From the NCBI GenBank assembly GCA_028709985.1, contig JAQUTB010000166.1, forward strand, positions 1 through 5,001: DNA of 5,001 bases. Reading direction: 5' to 3'. The DNA comes from Dethiosulfovibrio sp. Its GTDB lineage: Bacteria; Synergistota; Synergistia; Synergistales; Dethiosulfovibrionaceae. Below, piece after piece: positions 1 through 5,001 of this stretch; within the stretch, counting starts at the first letter, position 1; every line of letters begins with the position of its first letter. The translations under genes were made by a program, and so were the position numbers. The notes under the pieces are model-generated. The model was not told where the DNA came from. It ran no database searches and worked only from the letters and a program-made list of their open reading frames with translations.

Positions 1-1
1 C

Positions 2-676
2 GACGAAAAAGCCTTCATGATGGTGATAGACCAGATAGTCGCCCACAGGGTCAGACCGGGAGACAGGATCTACGAGCCTGACCTAGCTGAGACGCTAAAA
101 CTGAGCAGAACCCCTGTCAGACACGCCCTAAGCAGACTCGTCGCAGAGGGGGTACTGGACAAGACCAGGGGTAAGAGGGGATATACCCTTCCGGTCCTGT
201 CAAAAGAGGACATGGAGGAGGTGTTCGCAACCAGGAGCGCCCTGGAGGGCAAGGCCATCCAGATAGCGGCTGAAAAGGTCACGGACCAGGACATATCCTA
301 CCTCAGAGAACTGAACGAGAGGGAAAGGTCTTTGTTCCACCTGGGTCGATACAAGGCCGAGTACGCCAAGGCGAACGAACAGTTTCACTCTAAAATAGTC
401 GAGCTTGCCGGAAACAGGTATATCGAGAGATATTTCCGGCAAGCCTACTGGAGATCGTCGCTGTACACATTCCACTTCGGCCTATTCTACAACATAGAGC
501 TGGACATGCCGCCGGAAAGCGCCTTCCCAAACAGCGAACACCGCACCTACAGAGAACACAGAAAGATCATCGACGCCCTGGAGGAAAGGGACGGAGCCAG
601 CGCCAGGACCCTGCTGGAGGAACACGTCTACAACACCATAGTCAGGAGAGGAGTCCGCTTCTCCGCGCCTATTTGA
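2..676 (+). CDS. GntR-family transcriptional regulator, FadR/FCD subfamily (5' end outside window)
   Basis: DNA-binding regulator that in this family responds to a small organic acid or similar metabolite; the ligand cannot be predicted here. Numbering from the Met codon at base 17: residues 13-58 are a winged helix-turn-helix with the typical GntR run SRTPVRHALSRL (30-41). Residues 64-210 form an all-helical FCD domain. The FCD metal-site pattern is visible as N120-x3-H124, H181 (in EHRKI) and H203 (in EEHV), with Asn where Asp is commoner. The frame is open to the left edge, no ribosome site precedes base 17, and the usual first helix of the DNA-binding domain is incomplete, so translation very probably begins upstream. 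The stop codon TGA at 674-676 lies inside the end of the convergent peptidase gene. Family call is firm; regulon unknown. Confidence 0.93.
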   Translation, partial: DEKAFMMVIDQIVAHRVRPGDRIYEPDLAETLKLSRTPVRHALSRLVAEGVLDKTRGKRGYTLPVLSKEDMEEVFATRSALEGKAIQIAAEKVTDQDISYLRELNERERSLFHLGRYKAEYAKANEQFHSKIVELAGNRYIERYFRQAYWRSSLYTFHFGLFYNIELDMPPESAFPNSEHRTYREHRKIIDALEERDGASARTLLEEHVYNTIVRRGVRFSAPI

Positions 677-1604
677 GGACCATTCTGCCCCGAGAGTTTC
701 CCCTTGATAGATCATCCAGACCGGACGAAATCAGGGGGGCCGGATCGATCATCCTGCCTCCCTGGGCGACCCCGAAGTGCAGATGCGGCCCTGTCACCCT
801 GCCGGTGCTACCGGTCATACCGATGACGTCCCCCGCCTCCACCACCTGACCGACCTTAACGTCTATCCTGGAAAGATGAAAATACATGGACACCAACGTA
901 CCACCGTGATCGATGTACACCGATTTCCCAGCGTAGTAGTGATCCCCCACCAGAACCACCTTTCCAGAGGCGGCCGCCATTGTCGGCGTACCGTTCGTTG
1001 CCCGGTAGTCCACCCCACCGTGACGTCCCTTCAAAATCCCGTTATAGATCCTCCTCTTGCCGTAGACGCTGGTGACCGACCCTGGCACTGGCTTGATCAA
1101 TGGGAGCTCCCACCGTACCTCCTTAGACACAGAGCCCAAAGCCTCTCGGACAAGCCGCCGTTCCTTAGCGATTCTGGCCTTTGCCGACGCCGGTGGAGTT
1201 ACCATGGCAGGGTTAACCGACAGTTTCTCCGAGGGATATTTCTTAGGCATAACGTCGATGGACCACCTGGAGACGTAAGTCGTACCCCCCGATGCCACCC
1301 ATATCTTCAGGATCTCTCCACTGGAGGGCTTTTCAATGGAATCGGTCCCTAAAACGACACTTCCGACCATTGGGCCGCCTTCGACCTGCCTAAGGTCAAG
1401 GGGTATATTCTTACCCCTCCAGGACAGGGTCGACCGGCTGACGTCGCCCGAGATAGACACCGAGACGACGAAGGGCTCCCCCAACCCAACCCTCTCCGGA
1501 GCCGAAAAGGAGACGTCCAGAGCATGGCACGTCCGAGGGAAACAGACATAGGCCACAACCACCAGGATCCAGCCTAACGCATTTATCCTTTCACGTGAAA
1601 TCAT
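669..1604 (-). CDS. Secreted M23-family zinc metallopeptidase (LytM/DD-endopeptidase-like)
   Basis: Predicted envelope peptidase that cuts peptide cross-links of peptidoglycan. The 311-residue protein starts with a signal peptide: basic start (R4, R6), hydrophobic core about 9-22, likely cleavage after TCHA (A28). A beta-rich, Ig-like region of unassigned family follows (about 29-120), then a charged helical linker (about 138-165) and the catalytic domain (about 166-290). Zinc ligands look intact: H195 and D199 in HGGVDY, and H276 in the HLHF motif; H243 (YFHLS) and H274 are the expected catalytic histidines, so it is probably an active enzyme, not a degenerate LytM activator. I chose the ATG at 1604 over the in-frame ATG at 1610 because AGGAGG (1612-1617) is 7 bases from the former but only 1 from the latter. 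Transcribed divergently from the chemoreceptor; its 3' end overlaps the regulator gene by 8 bases. The exact cell-wall bond cleaved is not predictable. Confidence 0.93.
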   Translation of the reverse strand: MISRERINALGWILVVVAYVCFPRTCHALDVSFSAPERVGLGEPFVVSVSISGDVSRSTLSWRGKNIPLDLRQVEGGPMVGSVVLGTDSIEKPSSGEILKIWVASGGTTYVSRWSIDVMPKKYPSEKLSVNPAMVTPPASAKARIAKERRLVREALGSVSKEVRWELPLIKPVPGSVTSVYGKRRIYNGILKGRHGGVDYRATNGTPTMAAASGKVVLVGDHYYAGKSVYIDHGGTLVSMYFHLSRIDVKVGQVVEAGDVIGMTGSTGRVTGPHLHFGVAQGGRMIDPAPLISSGLDDLSRGNSRGRMVLK

Positions 1605-1611
1605 ACACATT

Positions 1612-1617
1612 CCTCCT
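1612..1617 (-). promoter_or_regulatory. Ribosome binding site of the M23 peptidase gene
   Basis: A perfect AGGAGG on the minus strand. Its 7-base spacing to the ATG at 1604 decides the start; the upstream ATG at 1610 would be only 1 base away, too close for normal initiation. Confidence 0.85.
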
Positions 1618-1637
1618 GTATAATCGAATACCCACTA

Positions 1638-1665
1638 ATTGTACACTAAAATCCACGATAGACAA
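1638..1665 (-). promoter_or_regulatory. Candidate sigma-70-type promoter for the M23 peptidase gene
   Basis: On the minus strand TTGTCT (-35, 1660-1665, 4 of 6 consensus bases) is followed after 16 bases by TACAAT (-10, 1638-1643, 5 of 6). Transcription would begin near 1631, giving a leader of about 26 bases that contains the AGGAGG. The fit and position are good, but this is by eye only. Confidence 0.5.
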
Positions 1666-1764
1666 GCCATCCCAGACAACAATGCATACTATACAGACTG
1701 TTGTTTTTTTTGGCACAATAACTTTGTAGGGAGCTGTTGCCCATCTGTGTATACTGGAGAGAAC

Positions 1765-1770
1765 GGAGGG
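1765..1770 (+). promoter_or_regulatory. Ribosome binding site that fixes the TTG start of the chemoreceptor
   Basis: GGAGGG, with its core GGAGG at 1765-1769, is 7 bases upstream of TTG at 1777. The resulting protein begins MSIKGKF directly before the first membrane helix, as expected for a chemoreceptor. The earlier in-frame starts lack a comparable site. Confidence 0.8.
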
Positions 1771-1776
1771 ATTTTC

Positions 1777-3825
1777 TTGTCTATAAAGGGTAAATTTATA
1801 TCCATGGTTGCAGCGGTTCTGGTGGTAATAGCGGTGATGGCCGGGGTGGGAGCCATCAGGAGCAAAGGGGTTTTGACCGAACAACTGATTAAGACTGGAG
1901 ACGAGACGGTTAAGATAGCCCTTCTCACCGTCGAGGAAAACCTGAACAAGATGACCGCTATCATGGTCAACGCCGCAAAGGTAACCGAAAGGGCTTGGAA
2001 CAAAGAGGGAATCAACGATCTAAAGCCCATGGAGGATCTGATGGTGGAACTGACCGAGGCACACAAGGGCTTTGGCTTCCAGGACATCTACTTCGGCTTC
2101 GAGAGGGACGGAAGGTTCTCCGACGGTACGAGATTTCAACAGCCGTCAACTTACGACGCGAGAAAAAGAGGCTGGTACATCCACGCCATGAGCCAACGAG
2201 GAAAGGTGATAATAACCGAGCCCTATGTGGACAATATCACCAACAAGCCTGTGTTCTCTCTATGTGTGACCATAGAGGACGAAACCGGCAAGGTCGTGGG
2301 GGTACTGGGATCGGACGTGAGCATGGAATCGCTGGTTAACTTCGCTGGGCGTCTTCAGATACTGGGAGAGGGACAACCCATACTTCTCAGCGCAGAAGGG
2401 ATCATTTTGGTAGGGCCGATCAAAGAGAGGATCATGGAGATAAACCTGGCTAAGGATACCGAAAGCACTCCCTCGGTCCAGTCCATGGCAAAATCCATGG
2501 TGGAGGGCAAGTCAGGAGCCATGGAGGTAGAGTGGGTGGGGCAGTCCTTCCACGCGTTCTACGGGGCAACCTCCTTCGGACTCTCCCTTGCCATAGCTTA
2601 TCCGCTATCCTCGATAGGGGCTATGGTAGCCAAGGTAACGTCCGTCCAGCTTATTGTGGCTGGGTTCGCCCTCTTGGCGGTTATCTTGGCGGTCTATCTG
2701 ACCTTCAAGAGCATAGTCACTCCACTCAGAAAGGCTTCGGCTATGGCCCTCGAGATAAGGGACGGAAACCTGACCGTCGATCCCTCATCCATAGGCTATA
2801 AGGGCAAAGACGCGCTGAGGGAGATGATAGAGGCTCTGTCATCCATGGTCAGCGGCCTCAGAAACACCATAGAGGGGATAACCGACGAAAGCCACAAGAT
2901 AGCGGACAGCACCGGAAGCCTGGCGGCCTTAAGCGAACAGACCAACGCCGCCATGGAGGAGGTAAGGCGTTCGGTATCGGACGTAGCGTCCCTCTCCGAG
3001 ACAAACGCCGCAGCCCTTGAGGAGACCAACGCCGGGGTCGAGGAGGTATCATCCAGCGCGTCAATGGCGGCTAACTCCGCGACCCAGGGGACCGAGGCCA
3101 CAGCCAACGCCAGCAAGACATCCCAGGAAGCGGTAGCTATCGTAAGCAGCATAATCAAAGACATCAAAGACGTAGGGGATAAGGCTCAAAAGAGCCTCAA
3201 AACCCTCTCGAGCCTCACCGGATCGGTCCAGGAGATCACCGGATTTATAGAGACCATAAACTCCATAGCGGACCAGACCAACCTTCTGGCTCTAAACGCA
3301 GCGATAGAGGCGGCAAGAGCAGGAGAGGCGGGAAGAGGCTTTGCTGTGGTCGCCGAAGAGGTCAGAAAGCTGGCGGAGGAATCGGGACAGGCGGCGGGGA
3401 GCATAGGTAAACTCATAGAAGGCCTACAGAACCAAACTAAGGAATCGGTGGAAATCACCGCCGAGTCAGGTAAGATAATGACTCGCACTGTCAAAAGCGC
3501 AGACGAGGCGAAAGTTGGCCTCGACGAGGCGCTGAGACAGATAGCACTGGTCAACGACGCCATGCAAAACATAGCCGCAACCTCCCAAGAACAGGCGGCC
3601 TCAGCCAACGAGATGGCAAGAGCGGTGGACCAGGCATCCAGATCCACAGTGGATATAGCTCAGAGGATAGACGGGGTTAAAAACTCCGCCGACGAGACCG
3701 CTAGAGCGTCAGAAACGGTCGCAAAAGAAGCGGAGACGGTATCGATGCTGTCCAGGTCCATCCAGGACAGGCTCAGCACCTTCTCCACCGGTAGAGGAAC
3801 GTCAAAAAAACCGGCGCTAAAATAG
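1777..3825 (+). CDS. Methyl-accepting chemotaxis protein with dCache_1 sensor, predicted amino-acid receptor
   Basis: Inner-membrane chemoreceptor that signals through CheW/CheA to the flagellar motor. The 682 residues run: TM1 about 7-27; periplasmic double-Cache sensor about 28-288; TM2 about 289-310; HAMP about 311-365 (P316); then a long cytoplasmic coiled coil. Its hairpin tip is highly conserved around D499-E517 ([20 protein letters not shown]511, R514), continuing into [18 protein letters not shown]. In the membrane-distal Cache module Y126, R131, W133, Y134, Y150 and D180 match the residue set described for amino-acid-binding dCache_1 domains such as Pseudomonas PctA; this ligand class is a prediction. 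The C-terminus has no CheR-tethering pentapeptide. The start is TTG, preceded by GGAGGG at 7 bases; an upstream 46-codon open extension would place a Cys/aromatic-rich, non-family segment before TM1 and is rejected. Terminator-like hairpins follow, so it is probably transcribed alone. Confidence 0.95.
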   Translation: MSIKGKFISMVAAVLVVIAVMAGVGAIRSKGVLTEQLIKTGDETVKIALLTVEENLNKMTAIMVNAAKVTERAWNKEGINDLKPMEDLMVELTEAHKGFGFQDIYFGFERDGRFSDGTRFQQPSTYDARKRGWYIHAMSQRGKVIITEPYVDNITNKPVFSLCVTIEDETGKVVGVLGSDVSMESLVNFAGRLQILGEGQPILLSAEGIILVGPIKERIMEINLAKDTESTPSVQSMAKSMVEGKSGAMEVEWVGQSFHAFYGATSFGLSLAIAYPLSSIGAMVAKVTSVQLIVAGFALLAVILAVYLTFKSIVTPLRKASAMALEIRDGNLTVDPSSIGYKGKDALREMIEALSSMVSGLRNTIEGITDESHKIADSTGSLAALSEQTNAAMEEVRRSVSDVASLSETNAAALEETNAGVEEVSSSASMAANSATQGTEATANASKTSQEAVAIVSSIIKDIKDVGDKAQKSLKTLSSLTGSVQEITGFIETINSIADQTNLLALNAAIEAARAGEAGRGFAVVAEEVRKLAEESGQAAGSIGKLIEGLQNQTKESVEITAESGKIMTRTVKSADEAKVGLDEALRQIALVNDAMQNIAATSQEQAASANEMARAVDQASRSTVDIAQRIDGVKNSADETARASETVAKEAETVSMLSRSIQDRLSTFSTGRGTSKKPALK

Positions 3826-3831
3826 CTAAAG

Positions 3832-3919
3832 GGGATCTCTAAAAACTCACGCTTGAGTCCATCGGAGAGACCGCTTTGTCGGAGCGATCTCTCCGAGGAC
3901 CAGCGTTTTTAGAGTTTCC
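3832..3919. terminator. Long imperfect hairpin after the chemoreceptor, probable bidirectional terminator
   Basis: The outer stem CTCTAAAAAC (3837-3846) pairs perfectly with GTTTTTAGAG (3905-3914) and may extend to 3832/3919 with one T-T mismatch. Inside are GCT/AGC (3851-3853 with 3902-3904), GTCC/GGAC (3857-3860 with 3897-3900), a perfect 9-bp TCGGAGAGA/TCTCTCCGA (3862-3870 with 3888-3896) and CGCT/AGCG (3872-3875 with 3883-3886), closing on a 7-base loop. The A5 on the left and T5 on the right suit termination on both strands. It begins 6 bases after the receptor stop. It is much longer than a minimal terminator, so a small repeat element or structured RNA is an alternative. Confidence 0.65.
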
Positions 3920-3933
3920 ATAAACAGAGCCAA

Positions 3934-3967
3934 AATCATGGGGGCCCCTTTTGGGACCCCCATGATT
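3934..3967. terminator. Second strong hairpin, terminator-like but without a clear T tract
   Basis: AATCATGGGGG (3934-3944) pairs perfectly with CCCCCATGATT (3957-3967). The 12-base interior can add three C-G pairs around a TTTT loop after one mismatch. The stem is very GC-strong at its top, but what follows is only TAATTTAT-like rather than a T run, so it may act as a backup terminator or RNA-stabilising stem. Pairing is certain from the sequence; function is inferred. Confidence 0.5.
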
Positions 3968-4010
3968 AATTTATACTCTAGCCTACTAGAAAATTTGACA
4001 CAGCTGAATG

Positions 4011-4053
4011 CCTAAAAAACAGCTTGAACCTCATCATAAAGCAGCTTTTTAGG
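4011..4053. terminator. Third hairpin with A/T-tract base, possible bidirectional terminator
   Basis: CCTAAAAA (4011-4018) pairs with TTTTTAGG (4046-4053). Above it, after mismatches around one C-G pair, GCTT (4022-4025) pairs with AAGC (4039-4042), leaving a 13-base loop. The A tract left and T tract right resemble the first hairpin's base. The stem is AT-rich and interrupted, so it would be weaker. It lies between the receptor and the candidate symporter promoter and could stop read-through or antisense transcription. Confidence 0.4.
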
Positions 4054-4115
4054 GAAAAAAGATCAGCTATAGATGGCTTATTTATCGAACCAACGAAACT
4101 TTTTTGCATACACAG

Positions 4116-4144
4116 TTGCGAAGATCCAGATATTTGTTTAGAAT
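4116..4144 (+). promoter_or_regulatory. Candidate sigma-70-type promoter for the symporter gene
   Basis: TTGCGA (-35, 4116-4121, 4 of 6) and TAGAAT (-10, 4139-4144, 5 of 6) are separated by the optimal 17 bases, with a T6 run just upstream at 4100-4105. Transcription would start near 4151, giving a leader of about 50 bases. That leader holds a small stem, CTTGC (4152-4156) with GCAAG (4165-4169), and no recognised riboswitch. This supports separate transcription from the chemoreceptor. Confidence 0.5.
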
Positions 4145-4187
4145 GGCACGACTTGCCTTTATCAGCAAGATCATCTTTATCGTCTTT

Positions 4188-4193
4188 AGGAGG
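4188..4193 (+). promoter_or_regulatory. Ribosome binding site that fixes the GTG start of the symporter
   Basis: A perfect AGGAGG sits 7 bases upstream of GTG at 4201. The next in-frame candidates (GTG at 4216, ATG at 4252) have no comparable site and would remove the conserved N-terminal segment. Confidence 0.85.
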
Positions 4194-4200
4194 TTATCCA

Positions 4201-5001
4201 GTGATCCAAGAATTAGTGAGCGTGGCAAACGGTATACTGTGGGGAAAGTTGATGGTGTGGCTTCTTTTAGGAACGGGCATATTCTACTCAGTAAGACTGG
4301 GGCTGCCTCAGATAAGACACTTTGGACACATGTTCAAGGTCATGTTCAGCGGCAGGACATCCGCTGAGGGGGGGATAACCCCTTTCCAGGCGCTCTGCAC
4401 CGGCCTCGCAGCCCAGGTTGGAACGGGAAACCTAGCGGGGGTGGCCACCGCGCTGGTATCAGGTGGCCCAGGGGCCATCTTCTGGATGTGGATAACCGCC
4501 CTGGTGGGAATGGCCACCATATTTGGGGAGGCCACCCTAGCCCAGGTCTTCAGGGTAAAGAGCGAGGACGGAACCTACCGCGGAGGCCCGGCCTACTACC
4601 TCGAAAAGGGGCTCGGCCAGAAGTGGATGGGGGTTCTCTTTGCCTTCTCTATCATCGTCGCCATGGCCTTCATATTCAACGCCGTCCAGTGTAACTCCAT
4701 AGCAGCAGGGCTCAGAGGAGCGTTCAACCTCAACGAGGTATACGTGGCGGGAGCCACCATAGTCCTGACTGCCCTCGTCATATTCGGAGGCCTCAGGCGC
4801 ATCGCCCACGTCGCGGAGATAGTGGTTCCCCTCATGGCGGGGCTATACATACTTGGCTCACTCGTGGTGGTCGTAACCCATTTCTCCGAGATACCGGCGG
4901 TGTTCTCACTGATATTCAAGAGCGCCTTCGGGGCCAAACAGGTAGCAGGAGGAGTCCTTGGGCACACCGTGGCAATGGCCTTCAGGTATGGCGTATCCAG
5001 A
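4201..5001 (+). CDS. AGCS-family sodium:alanine/glycine symporter (3' end outside window)
   Basis: Integral inner-membrane transporter importing a small neutral amino acid, typically alanine or glycine, with Na+ (or H+). The first 267 residues are present of about 450 usual for the family; the frame is open to the right edge. Residues 88-103, GGPGAIFWMWITALVG, match the sodium:alanine symporter signature exactly as I know it. Just before it lies the conserved AAQVGTGNLAGVATAL (70-85), the unwound substrate-binding helix region, and QCNSIA (163-168) matches the conserved Q-x-N-S-I-A segment. Hydrophobic segments are visible near 15-31, 88-108, 145-165, 182-197 and 207-226. GTG start with AGGAGG at 7 bases. 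It has its own candidate promoter and follows terminator-like hairpins, so it is probably not cotranscribed with the chemoreceptor. Exact substrate and coupling ion are not determined by the sequence seen. Confidence 0.95.
   Translation, partial: MIQELVSVANGILWGKLMVWLLLGTGIFYSVRLGLPQIRHFGHMFKVMFSGRTSAEGGITPFQALCTGLAAQVGTGNLAGVATALVSGGPGAIFWMWITALVGMATIFGEATLAQVFRVKSEDGTYRGGPAYYLEKGLGQKWMGVLFAFSIIVAMAFIFNAVQCNSIAAGLRGAFNLNEVYVAGATIVLTALVIFGGLRRIAHVAEIVVPLMAGLYILGSLVVVVTHFSEIPAVFSLIFKSAFGAKQVAGGVLGHTVAMAFRYGVSR

Larger units (their letters stand above)
1605..1776. promoter_or_regulatory. Divergent intergenic region between peptidase and chemoreceptor genes
   Basis: This AT-rich stretch must hold promoters for both genes. 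For the plus strand I see no clear winner. Candidates are TATAAT at 1619-1624, with no good -35, and a weak flagellar sigma-28-like match with CACGATAG at 1654-1661 (consensus GCCGATAA) preceded by TAAT at 1636-1639, 14 bases upstream. The latter would overlap the minus-strand promoter, so the two could interfere. A T8 run lies at 1703-1710 and a GTATAC palindrome at 1749-1754; no riboswitch is recognised. The chemoreceptor frame stays open leftwards across 1639-1776, but these 46 codons encode nothing family-like. Confidence 0.5.
3826..4200. other. 375-base non-coding stretch between chemoreceptor and symporter
   Basis: No credible gene is seen on either strand. It holds the three hairpins, then a short inverted repeat TCTAG-CCTA-CTAGA (3977-3990), a consensus TTGACA (3995-4000) without a usable -10, and finally the symporter promoter and leader. 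It is distinctly AT-richer than the flanking genes after base 3915. A short plus-strand open frame starting TTG at 4104 runs into the symporter gene in another frame, has no ribosome site and is not considered real. Confidence 0.6.

Noticed and set aside
777..1352. 191-codon open frame on the plus strand
   Set aside because: It is antisense to the well-supported M23 peptidase gene, has no ribosome site and a composition unlike a real protein.
1604..1610. Upstream ATG at 1610 as peptidase start
   Set aside because: AGGAGG would be 1 base from it, whereas the ATG at 1604 has the normal 7-base spacing.
1710..1727. Sigma-54-like TTGGCAC upstream of the chemoreceptor
   Set aside because: The GG would have to be followed by GC after 10 bases; here that position is TT, and the next G-containing element is 12 bases away, so the spacing fails.
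3186..3647. 153-codon open frame on the minus strand
   Set aside because: It lies opposite the most conserved part of the chemoreceptor and is a by-product of that gene's codon pattern.
3862..3900. Glycine-riboswitch resemblance (GGAGAGA ... CTCTCCGAGGAC), tempting because AGCS genes often carry such riboswitches
   Set aside because: The conserved aptamer cores (GCCGAAGG-like and CAGGCAAAAGGAC-like) are absent, the segment is a tight hairpin, and it sits by the receptor stop, far upstream of the symporter's likely promoter.
3995..4000. Consensus -35 box TTGACA
   Set aside because: No reasonable -10 lies 16-18 bases downstream, and the third hairpin follows immediately.
4144..4157. Sigma-54-like TGGCACG...TTGC upstream of the symporter
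   Set aside because: GG and GC are only 8 bases apart instead of the fixed 10, and it overlaps a better sigma-70-type promoter.
4104..4367. 87-codon open frame in the symporter leader and gene start
   Set aside because: It starts at TTG without a ribosome site, lies out of frame with the symporter and resembles no known leader peptide.

Overview
The window is an ordinary-looking bacterial chromosomal segment, moderately GC-rich in its genes and clearly AT-richer between them. Arg codons AGG/AGA and Ile codon ATA are frequent. With a chemoreceptor, an amino-acid:cation symporter and a Gram-negative-style secreted M23 peptidase together, this suggests a motile, amino-acid-using anaerobe, perhaps of the Synergistota (Dethiosulfovibrio-like). 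That taxonomic guess is inference from codon style and gene content, not a database match.

Layout. (1) Bases 1-676, plus strand: the 3' part of a GntR-family regulator of the FadR/FCD type, whose true start lies left of the window. (2) Bases 669-1604, minus strand: a complete secreted M23 (LytM-like) zinc peptidase gene. It converges on the regulator gene and overlaps its end by 8 bases. (3) Bases 1605-1776: a 172-base divergent promoter region. (4) Bases 1777-3825, plus strand: a complete 682-residue methyl-accepting chemotaxis protein (MCP) that starts at TTG. Its double-Cache sensor carries the residue pattern known for amino-acid binding. (5) Bases 3826-4200: a 375-base non-coding stretch with three hairpins (one long imperfect stem about 88 bases across, a perfect 11-bp stem, and a third with A and T tracts at its base), followed by a good promoter candidate and leader. 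(6) From base 4201 to the window end, plus strand: the first 267 codons of an AGCS-family sodium (or proton):alanine/glycine symporter, starting at GTG.

How the parts fit. The clearest functional theme is amino acids: a receptor predicted to sense an amino acid is followed, after strong terminator-like structures and a separate promoter, by an amino-acid symporter. The two are neighbours rather than one operon. The peptidase probably trims peptidoglycan in the envelope, and nothing in the sequence ties it to the receptor beyond the shared upstream region. The regulator's targets cannot be told from this window. I see no CRISPR array, tRNA, rRNA, insertion sequence or defence system, and no evidence of a new multi-gene system. 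The least explained DNA is the hairpin-rich stretch between the receptor and the symporter.
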